Assembly (NCBI RefSeq): GCF_017349355.1
Contig: NZ_JAFMPM010000006.1
Location: forward strand, 930,001-994,000
From: Thiothrix fructosivorans
GTDB lineage: Bacteria > Pseudomonadota > Gammaproteobacteria > Thiotrichales > Thiotrichaceae
Reading direction: 5' to 3'
Length of the DNA stretch: 64,000 nucleotides
Shown here piece by piece: positions 55,737 through 64,000 of the stretch (position 1 is the first letter of the stretch; the number at the start of each line of letters is the position of its first letter). The notes beneath the pieces are model-generated. The model did not search any database, had not been told where the DNA came from, and saw only the letters and a list, made by a program, of their open reading frames with translations. A program made the position numbers and the translations under genes.

Positions 55737-57249
55737 ACCCCAACTCCTGCAAATACCCCGCCATCTCCGTTTCCAACGCCGCCAACTGCTGTTGCAGTTG
55801 CAGCCGCTCGCGCCGAACCGCCATCAAATCAATGGTTTCCTCTTCCTCAAACGTATCGACATAGCGCGGAATATTGAGGTTGTAATCGTTCTCGCGGATT
55901 TCGGCAAGGCTGGCGAGGTAGGCGTATTTCTCCACGCTTTTGCCAGTCTGGTACGTTTCCAGCACCTTGCGGATATTCTCCGCCGTCAGCAAGTTCTGGT
56001 TTTTGCCCGCCTTGCACTCGCGGCTGGCATCAATGAATAACACGTTGGTATCGTGCTTATCCTTGCGGAACAGCAGAATCGCCGCCGGAATGCCCGTGCC
56101 GTAAAACAGCTTTTCCGGCAAACCAATCACCGCATCCAGCAAGTTTTCCTCAATCAGCTTCTGACGAATTTGCCCCTCGGATGAACCCCGGAACAACACC
56201 CCATGCGGCACAACCACGCCCATACGCCCGGTATCCGGCTTCAGCGTTTCGATCATGTGCAGGATGAAGGCATAGTCGCCCTTGGTTTTGGGCGGAATGC
56301 CGCGCCGAAAACGGCTGAACTTGTCATTTTCCGCGTCGTCATGCCCCCATTTATCCAATGAAAACGGCGGGTTGGCGGTCACGATGTCAAACAGCATCAG
56401 ATTGCCGTTTTTATCCAGCAGCTTGGGGTTGCGGATGGTGTCGCCCCATTCGATCTTATGATTGTCTTCGCCGTGCAGAAACATATTCATCTTCGCCAGC
56501 GACCAAGTAGAACCAATCGCCTCCTGCCCGTACAGCGCGTATTGCCTGCTGCCGAAGTTGGCGACGATCTTACGCCCACACTTCATCAGCAACGACCCCG
56601 AACCACACGCCGGGTCACAAATGCTGTCGCCCGGTTGCGGCTCTAATAGCTCCGCCATCAAATCGGACACTTCCGGCGGGGTATAAAACTCGCCCGCCTT
56701 TTGCCCACCGCTGGCAGCAAAGTTCTTGATCATGTACTCGTAGGCGTTGCCAATCACATCCAGCGTCCCCACACGACTGGGTTTGAGATTAAGTTCCGGC
56801 TTGGCGAAATCTTCCAGCAAGTGGCGCAAGATGGTGTTTTTCTGCTTTTCCTCGCCCAGCTTGTCAGTGTTGAAACTGATGTCTTGGAACACGCTTTTGC
56901 CCGCATCCTTGAGTTTCGTGCCGTTGGCTTCCTCAATCGCGTGCAGGGCTTGGTCAATGCGCTCACCATTGCCCGGTTCATGGCGACGCTCATACAGGGC
57001 ATAGAAACTGGCGATGGGCGGCAACACAAAGCGTTCGCTTTTCATCATTTCGGTAATCAGTTCCGGCTCATCACCGTACTCCACCTGATAGCGTTCGTAA
57101 TGATCCTGCCACACATCCGAGATGTACTTGAGGAACAGCATGGTGAGGATGAAATCTTTGTACGTATCGGCACTGATCGTACCGCGAAAGGTGTCGCAAG
57201 CTGCCCACAGGGCTTTGTTGATGCTGTCTTGGCTGATTTTGTCGGTCAT
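55729..57249 (-). CDS. hsdM: Type I restriction DNA methylase, M subunit
   Basis: HsdM is the N6-adenine methylase of the type I complex. The 506-residue protein has the N-terminal HsdM_N helical domain (DSINKALWAACDTFRGTISADTYKDFILTMLFLKYISDVW in part). The SAM motif is DPACGSGSLLMK near residue 211, and the catalytic NPPF is in VTANPPFSLDKWG near 292. The C terminus contains a coiled coil that should contact HsdS. The ATG at 57247-57249 (MTDKISQDS) with AAAGGA upstream is preferred over the frame to 57429, which overlaps dinD. It follows dinD by 4 bases. Confidence 0.96.
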   Translation of the reverse strand: MTDKISQDSINKALWAACDTFRGTISADTYKDFILTMLFLKYISDVWQDHYERYQVEYGDEPELITEMMKSERFVLPPIASFYALYERRHEPGNGERIDQALHAIEEANGTKLKDAGKSVFQDISFNTDKLGEEKQKNTILRHLLEDFAKPELNLKPSRVGTLDVIGNAYEYMIKNFAASGGQKAGEFYTPPEVSDLMAELLEPQPGDSICDPACGSGSLLMKCGRKIVANFGSRQYALYGQEAIGSTWSLAKMNMFLHGEDNHKIEWGDTIRNPKLLDKNGNLMLFDIVTANPPFSLDKWGHDDAENDKFSRFRRGIPPKTKGDYAFILHMIETLKPDTGRMGVVVPHGVLFRGSSEGQIRQKLIEENLLDAVIGLPEKLFYGTGIPAAILLFRKDKHDTNVLFIDASRECKAGKNQNLLTAENIRKVLETYQTGKSVEKYAYLASLAEIRENDYNLNIPRYVDTFEEEETIDLMAVRRERLQLQQQLAALETEMAGYLQELGYE

Positions 57250-57253
57250 GCTG

Positions 57254-58084
57254 TTATTGATCCTTTTTACCCAATGCTTTTGTACCAGTTTCCAATTGTT
57301 TAATCGCCTTCTCTGGCGTAGGCAGGTTTTCTGGCATTGTTCCACCCAGTTCCTCAATGGTTTGCCTGACTTTCCGACCCACTGCAAAATGGGTTTGGTT
57401 AGCCTGATGCTTGCCTTGCACATTATCACGCTTTAGTTTTTCTTCTGTTTGCGTGGCTCGGAATAGATTGGCTGCCAGTTCGGTTGACCCCATGTGATCG
57501 AGGATTTTTTGGCTTTTCTTCAGCCCTTTGCGGGCATGAATACCTTTTTGATCAAGCCCACCGTACAGCCCTTTGTAACCGTGATTCTGAAAAATGGCGA
57601 AGTCCAAGTTGGTCGCCACCCCCGCCTGTTGGGCTGCTTCAACCAATTGCTTATTGTGTTCCCGGAGTTCGTTGCGTAAAAACAGGCGTTTTTCATCCTC
57701 CTTAAGCTGCTTGAATGCGTCATCGTCCGCCAGCTCTTGCCGCCGTGTTTGCACCGCAAAGTACGTCTGTCCTGCGGCGATGACAGGCTTGGAGGGATCG
57801 CCATTTTGTACCACCAGATAGCAGGCGTAACGGGAAAGGTGTATGTCATCCAGTTTGCGTTGAGAGCCTGAGCCAATGGAGACCATTTTGGTGGCTTCAA
57901 CGAAATGGTCTACAACTACGTGGTTGCTGGTTTCGCAGGCTTGCATCGCCTTGTTGATAACTTTGTGGAAATTCCGCCAGTCACGGTATTCGAGAAGTGG
58001 CGCTAAATCTCTCGCCGACCAATACTCAAAACCATCGGTTGAGAGTTGCCTCAATTGTTCAAAAGACTGGTGTTGTTCGTTCAT
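57254..58084 (-). CDS. dinD: DNA-damage-inducible protein D family
   Basis: The 276-residue protein matches the DinD family. It has a BRO-N-like start (SFEQLRQLSTDGFEYWSARDLAPLLEYRDWRNFHKVINKAM in part), then AGQTYFAVQTRRQELADD, LREHNKQLVEAAQQAGV and NHGYKGLYGGLDQKGIHARKGL. E. coli DinD is SOS-induced and affects RecA, but the family also travels in defence loci. It overlaps the half-S gene by ATGA and precedes hsdM by 4 bases. I see no LexA box in the promoter region of this operon. Confidence 0.93.
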   Translation of the reverse strand: MNEQHQSFEQLRQLSTDGFEYWSARDLAPLLEYRDWRNFHKVINKAMQACETSNHVVVDHFVEATKMVSIGSGSQRKLDDIHLSRYACYLVVQNGDPSKPVIAAGQTYFAVQTRRQELADDDAFKQLKEDEKRLFLRNELREHNKQLVEAAQQAGVATNLDFAIFQNHGYKGLYGGLDQKGIHARKGLKKSQKILDHMGSTELAANLFRATQTEEKLKRDNVQGKHQANQTHFAVGRKVRQTIEELGGTMPENLPTPEKAIKQLETGTKALGKKDQ

Positions 58085-58668
58085 GGTGTGACTTCCTTGT
58101 TATTGAGTAAATCATTAGCAATGGTATTCATTAGATATTCGCTGTTACGCTGTAGCTGCGCTAGTACTTGCTGTTCCCGTGTGAGCGTGTTGGCAAAGCC
58201 AATAATGGCATGTTGTTTGCCCAGCGAAGGTGCAACGATAGGAGTATTTTCCAACACATTGCGGCGGATGCTTTTGGTCACACTGCCTTCGGCTTCACGC
58301 TGGAAATATTGCTGGCTGGGGTATTGATTGAGCCACCATGCTAGAAATGCAGGTAACACGCTGGGTGTTGTCAGACGTAATACATAAAAGTGAGGGGCTA
58401 CCACTGCTTGGTAGTTCACAACCGCCGCATCGACTAACACGGCATAATTTTTCGTACCGCGTGCTACAAACAAAATATCATTTTCTGATAAAAAATCCGC
58501 TGAGCGTTGGCTGGGTAGCTCTGTGCAAATACAAGCCGACCACTCAATAGCTTGATCGACAAAGGTATCTTTCATTTGCACCACCCGCACTGCTGCGTTG
58601 GGTATTGCCGTGATTGCCCCGCGAAACGGATAACCTGCTTTGGCTGACACAATGTCCTTGAGCAACAT
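58081..58668 (-). CDS. Half-size type I specificity-like subunit (single TRD)
   Basis: The 195-residue protein looks like half of an HsdS: one target-recognition-like domain (about residues 1-150, with FVARGTKNYAVLVDAAVVNYQAVVAPHFYVLRL in part). One coiled-coil segment follows (GFANTLTREQQVLAQLQRNSEYLMNTIANDLL). It lies at the head of the operon while a full hsdS lies 4 kb downstream. Half-S proteins can dimerise to form a working S subunit, so this could give a second specificity, or be a remnant. The ATG follows TGAGGA. Confidence 0.85.
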   Translation of the reverse strand: MLLKDIVSAKAGYPFRGAITAIPNAAVRVVQMKDTFVDQAIEWSACICTELPSQRSADFLSENDILFVARGTKNYAVLVDAAVVNYQAVVAPHFYVLRLTTPSVLPAFLAWWLNQYPSQQYFQREAEGSVTKSIRRNVLENTPIVAPSLGKQHAIIGFANTLTREQQVLAQLQRNSEYLMNTIANDLLNNKEVTP

Positions 58669-58766
58669 TTTCTACATCCTCAATGGTGACGTAGACACAA
58701 TAACAAGCCAAAACAGGAATGGCAATATGCTTTTTTTTGCGTAAATAGCAATGATGCAATGAGTGA

Positions 58767-58793
58767 GTGGTAGACAGAATCATTGTCTACCAC
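58767..58793. repeat. Perfect 10-bp hairpin 16 bases after ureC
   Basis: GTGGTAGACA (58767-58776) pairs with TGTCTACCAC (58784-58793) around GAATCAT. It lies directly after the ureC stop, at the border with the restriction island. No T-run follows on the minus strand, so it is a possible mRNA-stabilising or pausing structure, not a typical terminator. Confidence 0.65.
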
Positions 58794-58808
58794 CCACAAA
58801 GGAAGGGA

Positions 58809-60512
58809 TCAGAACAAGAAATAACGTTGAGCCAACGGCAATTCACTCGCCGGTTCGCAAATCAGCAGTTCACCATCCGCCCGCACCTGATAGGTTTGCG
58901 AATCCACTTCAATCACCGGCTGGTAGTCGTTGTGAATCATACTGGCTTTGCTGATCGTGCGGCAGTTTTTCACCACACCAATCAGGCTTTGTAAGCCCAA
59001 TTGCTGATGCACGCCCGCGTTGTAGCCCGCTTGCGAGAGGAAGGTCATGGTAGTGGCGTGTTTAGCTTTGCCGAATGCGCCAAACATCGGGCGGTAATGC
59101 ACCGGCTGCGGGGTGGGAATCGACGCATTCGGGTCGCCCATCGGTGCGGCGATAATCATGCCGCCTTTGATAATCAGGCTCGGTTTTGCGCCGAAAAATG
59201 CCGGTTTCCACAGCACCAAATCCGCTAATTTACCCACTTCGATCGAACCGACTTCGTGGGAAATGCCGTGCGTAATCGCGGGGTTGATGGTGTATTTGGC
59301 AATATAACGTTTGGCGCGGAAGTTGTCGTGTGTGGCGGGGTCAGTGCCGAGGCTACCGCGTTGCACTTTCATTTTGTGCGCGGTTTGCCAAGTACGAATG
59401 ATGACTTCGCCGACGCGCCCCATCGCTTGCGAGTCAGAGGAGATCATCGAGAATGCGCCCAAGTCGTGCAAAATGTCTTCGGCAGCAATGGTTTCGCGGC
59501 GAATGCGGCTTTCGGCAAACGCCACGTCTTCGGCAATCGCAGGCGACAGGTGATGGCAGACCATCAACATGTCGAGGTGTTCGTCGACCGTATTGATGGT
59601 GTAAGGGCGCGTCGGGTTGGTGGACGATGGCAAGATATTCGCTTGTCCACAGGCTTTGATAATGTCGGGAGCGTGTCCGCCGCCTGCGCCTTCGGTGTGG
59701 TAAGTGTGAATCACGCGCCCTTTCATGGCGGCAAGCGTGTCTTCGAGGAAACCAGATTCATTCAGCGTGTCGGTATGAATGGCAACTTGCACGTCCAGCT
59801 CATCCGCCACTGTCAGGCAGTTGTCGATGGCGGCGGGGGTTGTGCCCCAGTCTTCGTGCAGCTTCAAACCGATAGCACCCGCTGCAACTTGTTCGCGCAA
59901 GGGTTCGGGTAGGCTGACATTGCCTTTGCCCAAGAAGCCGAGGTTCATCGGTAAACTATCGGCGGCTTCCAACATACGGTGCAAATTCCAGATGCCGGGG
60001 GTGCAAGTGGTGGCATTCGTACCGGTTGCAGGCCCCGTACCGCCGCCGAGCATGGTCGTCACACCGGACATTAAGGCTTCGTCGATTTGCTGCGGGCAAA
60101 TGAAGTGGATGTGTGAATCAATCCCTCCAGCGGTGAGAATATGGCCTTCACCTGCAATCGCTTCCGTACCTGCACCAACCAGAATGTTTACGCCCGCTTG
60201 GGTGTCGGGGTTTCCCGCTTTGCCGATGCCGACAATGCGCCCGTGTTTGATGCCGATGTCGGCTTTGACAATGCCCCAATGGTCGAGGATCAGCGCGTTG
60301 GTAATCACCACGTCCACGACTTCGGCGTCGTTGCGTTGGCATTGCCCCATACCGTCGCGAATGACTTTGCCGCCGCCGAATTTGACTTCATCGCCGTACA
60401 CCGTGTGGTCGTGTTCGACTTCGATAATGAGTGCGGTGTCGCCCAACCGCACGCGGTCGCCGGTGGTAGGACCGTACATTTCAGCGTAAGCCTGTCTGCT
60501 AATCCGTGCCAT
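58809..60512 (-). CDS. ureC: Urease alpha subunit UreC
   Basis: UreC is the catalytic subunit that hydrolyses urea to ammonia and carbamate with two nickel ions. The 567-residue protein has the nickel ligands in [14 protein letters not shown] (His134/136 region), the carbamylated Lys in [11 protein letters not shown], His in [10 protein letters not shown] and GGGHAPD. The active-site flap His is in [22 protein letters not shown]. Its start overlaps the ureB stop by one base. The restriction island begins 140 bases downstream, separating it from ureEFG. Confidence 0.98.
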   Translation of the reverse strand: MARISRQAYAEMYGPTTGDRVRLGDTALIIEVEHDHTVYGDEVKFGGGKVIRDGMGQCQRNDAEVVDVVITNALILDHWGIVKADIGIKHGRIVGIGKAGNPDTQAGVNILVGAGTEAIAGEGHILTAGGIDSHIHFICPQQIDEALMSGVTTMLGGGTGPATGTNATTCTPGIWNLHRMLEAADSLPMNLGFLGKGNVSLPEPLREQVAAGAIGLKLHEDWGTTPAAIDNCLTVADELDVQVAIHTDTLNESGFLEDTLAAMKGRVIHTYHTEGAGGGHAPDIIKACGQANILPSSTNPTRPYTINTVDEHLDMLMVCHHLSPAIAEDVAFAESRIRRETIAAEDILHDLGAFSMISSDSQAMGRVGEVIIRTWQTAHKMKVQRGSLGTDPATHDNFRAKRYIAKYTINPAITHGISHEVGSIEVGKLADLVLWKPAFFGAKPSLIIKGGMIIAAPMGDPNASIPTPQPVHYRPMFGAFGKAKHATTMTFLSQAGYNAGVHQQLGLQSLIGVVKNCRTISKASMIHNDYQPVIEVDSQTYQVRADGELLICEPASELPLAQRYFLF

Positions 60513-60817
60513 TATAATGCCCCCATGATTTTGCCTTGGAAACCGTAGACTTCGCGTGTACCAGCGAGTGCTACCAACTCGACCTCGCGGGTTTGCCCCG
60601 GCTCAAACCTTACGGCAGTTCCGGCGGGAATATTGAGGCGGAAACCGCGTGCCTGGTCGCGTTCAAACGCGAGGGCGTTGTTGGTTTCAAAGAAATGGTA
60701 GTGCGAACCGACCTGAATCGGGCGGTCGCCGGTATTGGCAACGGTGAGGGTCACGGTTTCACGCCCTGCGTTGAGTTCGATGTCGCCTTCAGCAGCGAAA
60801 AGTTGTCCGGGAATCAT
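60512..60817 (-). CDS. ureB: Urease beta subunit UreB
   Basis: This is a 101-residue structural subunit of urease. It starts [20 protein letters not shown] and contains [26 protein letters not shown], the signature of the family. The ATG at 60815-60817 follows AAGGAG; the longer frame to 60868 would run through the ureA stop. It lies 10 bases after ureA. Confidence 0.97.
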   Translation of the reverse strand: MIPGQLFAAEGDIELNAGRETVTLTVANTGDRPIQVGSHYHFFETNNALAFERDQARGFRLNIPAGTAVRFEPGQTREVELVALAGTREVYGFQGKIMGAL

Positions 60818-60827
60818 GGGGTACTCC

Positions 60828-61130
60828 TTACACAATCGGGTCATGCACGGTGACAAGTTTAGTGCCATCGGGGAAAGTCGCTTCCACCTGCACGTCGTGG
60901 ATCATCTCGGCAATGCCGTCCATTACGTCGTCACGGCTTAACAACGTCCGCCCGTAATCCATCATTTCGGCGACGGAACGCCCATCACGTGCGCCTTCCA
61001 TAATCGCGCAACTGATGTAAGCAATGGCTTCGGGGTAGTTGAGTTTTAAGCCACGTGCTTTGCGGCGTTCAGCGAGTAATCCTGCGGTGAATAGCAGCAG
61101 TTTGTCTTTTTCGCGGGGGGTGAGTTCCAT
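60828..61130 (-). CDS. ureA: Urease gamma subunit UreA
   Basis: This is a 100-residue subunit of urease. It starts [39 protein letters not shown], as in family members, and ends [17 protein letters not shown]. The ATG at 61128-61130 has a strong GGAGG site. ureD lies 13 bases upstream. Confidence 0.97.
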   Translation of the reverse strand: MELTPREKDKLLLFTAGLLAERRKARGLKLNYPEAIAYISCAIMEGARDGRSVAEMMDYGRTLLSRDDVMDGIAEMIHDVQVEATFPDGTKLVTVHDPIV

Positions 61131-61143
61131 TGTGTTGTTCCTC

Positions 61144-61971
61144 CTAAGTATTCCAGATGCGCGGCGGTGTGGCGGAGCGCCCCGTGACCAAGGGACGGAT
61201 AATCTGCCAAAGCTGCCGGAATAAGCGCTGTGCTTGCGCGGTGCTATTGCCGAGGTAACGCACGACCAATACACCGTTGAATAAAGTTACGCCAGCACTG
61301 CCGTTGGCAATGTCTTGACAATGTGGGCGCACGGCTTCGAGTAGTTCCGGCGTGGCAGGGGTAGCCAACAGCGTTGCCATGACGGGTTGCCCGCGTAATC
61401 CGGCGGCGGTGTGCAAAGCGGTTTCGTCGGCAATCAGCAAGCGATCCAGTAATAGCGGTTTGCCGTCACGATACAGTGCGGTTCTGAATAATGCCCTGCC
61501 TTGTGCGAAAGTTTCGCCAATCACGGGGCGACCGAGGCAGTGGATTTCCCAGCCGATGTATTGCGCCGTCGCATCCAAATGAATCGCGCTGTGCAAGGCT
61601 GTATTTGCGCCGGGGAAAAAGATGTTTTCCTGCGGCAACCACTCCAGACAGCCTTGCGTGACGTGGAAATGTTGGTGTTGTTGCGCTTGTAGTCCGGCGC
61701 TGCGGTAAAACTTGGTTGCACCGGGCGTGGTAAGCAGCGCATGGGCGGCGGGGTCAACCTGAAAGTCCATCTGCAAACAATCACCGCCCACGACACCGCC
61801 GGGCGGGTGTAGCACGTAGGCGTGGCAAACATCACCTTCGGGGTAAAACGGGCGTTGCACCGCCAACGGCCCCCGCTGGGAACGGCTGGCAAGCACGGTT
61901 TTGGTGCTACGCTGCTCGAAACCGAGTTGCAGTTTGGCTTGCCAGCCTTGCGTGGTAGTAGTTATGGTCAC
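61144..61971 (-). CDS. ureD: Urease accessory protein UreD
   Basis: UreD (UreH) binds apo-urease and helps UreF-UreG deliver nickel. The 275-residue beta-rich protein includes [56 protein letters not shown] and [15 protein letters not shown]. Its start overlaps the urtE stop by ATGA, so the transporter and urease are translated from one message. Confidence 0.95.
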   Translation of the reverse strand: MTITTTTQGWQAKLQLGFEQRSTKTVLASRSQRGPLAVQRPFYPEGDVCHAYVLHPPGGVVGGDCLQMDFQVDPAAHALLTTPGATKFYRSAGLQAQQHQHFHVTQGCLEWLPQENIFFPGANTALHSAIHLDATAQYIGWEIHCLGRPVIGETFAQGRALFRTALYRDGKPLLLDRLLIADETALHTAAGLRGQPVMATLLATPATPELLEAVRPHCQDIANGSAGVTLFNGVLVVRYLGNSTAQAQRLFRQLWQIIRPLVTGRSATPPRIWNT

Positions 61972-62663
61972 ACTGTAAGATACCGCTGAATCAGCATGTC
62001 ATCCAGCGTGTGCATCTCCCCCTCCGCCACGCGCCGCCCGCGATCCAGAATACAAAACCGATCGCCCACTTTCCGCGCAAACGGCAATTTCTGTTCCACC
62101 AGCAACACAGTCAGCCCAATGTCTTTATTGAGCTTGCGGATAATGTCGCCGATTTCCGCCACGATATTCGGCTGAATCCCTTCGGTCGGTTCGTCGAGAA
62201 TCAGCAATTTCGGGTCAAGCACCAACGCCCGCCCAATCGCCAACTGTTGCTGTTGCCCGCCGGACAAGTCGCCGCCACGCCGCCCCAGCATTTCCTTCAA
62301 CACCGGGAACAGCTCAAAAATGAACGGCGGAATGCTGCGCACCTTGTCACGCCGCGCTGGCAAACCAATCAGCAAATTCTCCTCCACCGTCAGTAGCGGA
62401 AAAATCTGCCGCCCTTGTGGCACGTAACCAATGCCGAGGTTGGCACGCTTTTCCGCATCCACCCCCAGCAGGTTTTGCCCTTGATACTGAATCACGCCAT
62501 CCCGTGCTTTGATCAAGCCCATGATGCACTGGAGCAAGGTGGTTTTACCCACGCCATTGCGCCCCATCAGCACGGTGCATTGCCCTTCCGGGACGTGCAT
62601 TTCCAGATCCCACAGCGTGTGGCTTTCGCCGTAATACTGGTTGAGTTGTTCGACTTTGAGCAT
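61968..62663 (-). CDS. urtE: Urea ABC transporter ATPase UrtE
   Basis: This is one of two ATPases of the high-affinity urea transporter. The 231-residue protein has Walker A MGRNGVGKTTLLQCIMG, signature DLSGGQQQQLAIGRALV and Walker B LLILDEPTEGIQPN, in the branched-chain amino acid/urea (LivF-like) class. It starts at the base next to the urtD stop and overlaps ureD. The direct link to urease genes supports urea, not amino acids, as substrate. Confidence 0.95.
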   Translation of the reverse strand: MLKVEQLNQYYGESHTLWDLEMHVPEGQCTVLMGRNGVGKTTLLQCIMGLIKARDGVIQYQGQNLLGVDAEKRANLGIGYVPQGRQIFPLLTVEENLLIGLPARRDKVRSIPPFIFELFPVLKEMLGRRGGDLSGGQQQQLAIGRALVLDPKLLILDEPTEGIQPNIVAEIGDIIRKLNKDIGLTVLLVEQKLPFARKVGDRFCILDRGRRVAEGEMHTLDDMLIQRYLTV

Positions 62664-63455
62664 TTATTCCCCCAGATACACTTCGATCACGCGCTGATCG
62701 TTTTGTACGTCGTCCATTGTGCCTTCGGCTAACACGCTGCCTTGGTGTAACACCGTGACTTTGTTGGCGATGGAACGCACAAAATCCATGTCATGTTCCA
62801 CCACGACCACCGAATGTTTGCCTGCCAAGGAGGTGAGCAATTCGGCAGTACGCTCCATTTCCTGATGCGTCATTCCCGCCACAGGCTCGTCAACCAGCAA
62901 CAAATGCGGTTTTTGCACCAGCAACATGCCGATTTCCAGCCATTGCTTTTGCCCGTGGGATAATGCGCCAGCTTGCTGATGGTAATGGTCAGTCAAGCCG
63001 ATGGTGTGCAAGGTTGCGTCGATCAGGGCTTGCTGTTCGCCGCTTAACCGGGCACGGAGGCTGTACCACACGCTTTTATTGCCGTGCATCGCTAGTTCCA
63101 GATTTTCGGCAACGCTGTGCGACTCGAACACGGTGGGTTTCTGGAATTTGCGCCCGATACCGGCGTTGGCGATTTCGGGTTCGGAGAGTTTCAGCAAATC
63201 CACCGTTTGCCCGAACCACGCCTGCCCGCTATTGGGACGGGTTTTGCCGGTGATAATGTCCATCATGGTGGTTTTGCCCGCACCGTTGGGGCCGATGATG
63301 CAACGCAATTCGCCGGAATCAATGTACAGCGTCAGGTCATTGATAGCCTTGAAACCGTCAAAGCTGACGTTCAACCCTTCCAGATACAGAATCGCCTTGT
63401 GGCTGGCATCCGGTTGCCCCGCTTCCGGTTGGCGTAAATGTGCGCCTTCACTCAT
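62664..63455 (-). CDS. urtD: Urea ABC transporter ATPase UrtD
   Basis: This is the second ATPase (LivG-like). The 263-residue protein has Walker A IGPNGAGKTTMMDIITGK, the urtD-typical GKTRPNSGQAWFG, signature ALSHGQKQWLEIGMLL and Walker B LLLVDEPVAGMTHQEMERTAELL. The ATG at 63453-63455 (MSEGAHLRQ) overlaps the urtC stop by ATGA. A longer frame to 63674 lies inside urtC and is not used. Confidence 0.95.
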   Translation of the reverse strand: MSEGAHLRQPEAGQPDASHKAILYLEGLNVSFDGFKAINDLTLYIDSGELRCIIGPNGAGKTTMMDIITGKTRPNSGQAWFGQTVDLLKLSEPEIANAGIGRKFQKPTVFESHSVAENLELAMHGNKSVWYSLRARLSGEQQALIDATLHTIGLTDHYHQQAGALSHGQKQWLEIGMLLVQKPHLLLVDEPVAGMTHQEMERTAELLTSLAGKHSVVVVEHDMDFVRSIANKVTVLHQGSVLAEGTMDDVQNDQRVIEVYLGE

Positions 63456-64000
63456 GCCGCAGCCCTCCGTTGTAACCAGCCTTTCGCTTGAAACTGTTGC
63501 ACCAGCCCCGCCAAGCCTTGCGGCAAATACAGCGTGACCAGCACGAATAATGCACCTAACATGAAAATCCACGATTCCGGCATCAGTCCCGTGAACACCG
63601 TTTTGGCGTAGTTGACCAGAATCGCGCCCAACACCGCGCCGTAGAGCGTGGCACGCCCGCCAATCGCCACCCAAATCACGATTTCAATCGAGTTGAGCGG
63701 GGAAAATTCGCCGGGGTTGATAATGCCGACTTGCGGCACGTACAACGCCCCCGCGACACCTGCCAACATTGCCGACACGGTAAACACCCACACCTTGTAG
63801 TGCTCAACACGGTAGCCAACGAAACGGGTACGGCTTTCCGCATCACGAATCGCCACCACAATCCGCCCCAGCTTGGAGTTGATAATGTAACGGCACAGCA
63901 AATAGCCGCCTGCCAACGCCAGTCCCGACAGCACGAACAAAGTCATGCGCGTATTGTCCGATTGCAGGCTGAAACCGAGAATATCTTTAAAGTCGGTCAA
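63452..64000 (-). CDS. urtC: Urea ABC transporter permease UrtC, 5'-truncated by window edge
   Basis: The C-terminal 182 residues of a LivM-like permease are visible, open to the window end. The family segment VVAIRDAESRTRFVGYRVEHYKVWVFTVSAMLAGVAGALY and further helices (WVAIGGRATLYGAVLGAILVN and MLGALFVLVTLYLPQGLAGL) fit UrtC. It overlaps urtD by ATGA. urtA and urtB are presumably further upstream. Confidence 0.93.
   Translation of the reverse strand: MTDFKDILGFSLQSDNTRMTLFVLSGLALAGGYLLCRYIINSKLGRIVVAIRDAESRTRFVGYRVEHYKVWVFTVSAMLAGVAGALYVPQVGIINPGEFSPLNSIEIVIWVAIGGRATLYGAVLGAILVNYAKTVFTGLMPESWIFMLGALFVLVTLYLPQGLAGLVQQFQAKGWLQRRAAA

Noticed and set aside
57250..57429. 60-residue extension of hsdM
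   Set aside because: It lies in another frame inside dinD; the ATG at 57249 gives the normal HsdM N terminus.
58669..58808. Promoter of the restriction operon (TTGCCA with TTATTG)
   Set aside because: The -10 match is poor and no LexA or other operator is evident; read-through from ureC is just as likely.

Overview
The window is a 64-kb chromosomal stretch of a gammaproteobacterium. Gene content points to the sulfur-oxidiser lineage around Thiothrix/Thiotrichales: topA, tsaC, nnr-tsaE-amiC, orn-rsgA, ubiK, a gspKLMN block, an amtB-glnK-porin block, a urea transporter joined to urease, and abundant insertion sequences. The genus is an inference from overall gene content; no marker gene here proves it.

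Layout. 1-2.0 kb: the end of a polyphosphate kinase 2 gene and a lytic transglycosylase. 2.2-10.0 kb: an AT-richer operon encoding a DUF1501 protein and a large DUF1800 protein. The DUF1800 gene is split by an IS66-family element with an exact 8-bp target duplication, and an IS50-group IS4 element with a 9-bp duplication sits in its 5' upstream region. 10.2-15.2 kb: qmcA-nfeD, an aminotransferase, a lipoprotein, a VOC protein, and a YafY-type regulator truncated next to a TnpB gene. 15.4-25.8 kb: topA, tsaC, a FemAB-like protein, amiC, tsaE, nnr and a flotillin-like protein. 25.9-35.9 kb: tRNA-Phe with promoter and terminator, a GST-like protein, DUF808, the moxR-DUF58-transglutaminase operon, orn, a Ste24-like protease and rsgA. 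36-42.2 kb: slt, an Lcl-domain protein and gspKLMN. 42.3-45.0 kb: a putative porin, glnK and amtB, with a consensus sigma-54 promoter and an NtrC-like site. 45.0-64 kb: ubiK, then a urea transport and urease region read leftwards.

Urea region. Transcription runs urtC-urtD-urtE-ureD-ureA-ureB-ureC and then, after about 11.7 kb of other genes, ureE-ureF-ureG. The intervening block (47.08-58.67 kb) is a tightly overlapping ten-gene type I restriction-modification island on the same strand: a half-size S subunit, dinD, hsdM, a DUF1016/PDDEXK protein, a frameshifted fic, hsdS, an AAA ATPase, a PIN-domain protein, hsdR and a YgjP-like metallopeptidase. The AAA-PIN pair nested between hsdS and hsdR is the best candidate here for an uncharacterised defence module.

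How the genes work together. Urea import, urease and ammonium transport/PII sensing form a nitrogen-acquisition theme. TsaC and TsaE both serve t6A tRNA modification. AmiC, Slt and the small transglycosylase remodel peptidoglycan. QmcA/NfeD and the flotillin-like protein are two separate SPFH systems. No stretch longer than about 300 bases lacks a gene; the longest is 15160-15447, upstream of topA. No CRISPR array, rRNA or prophage was seen.
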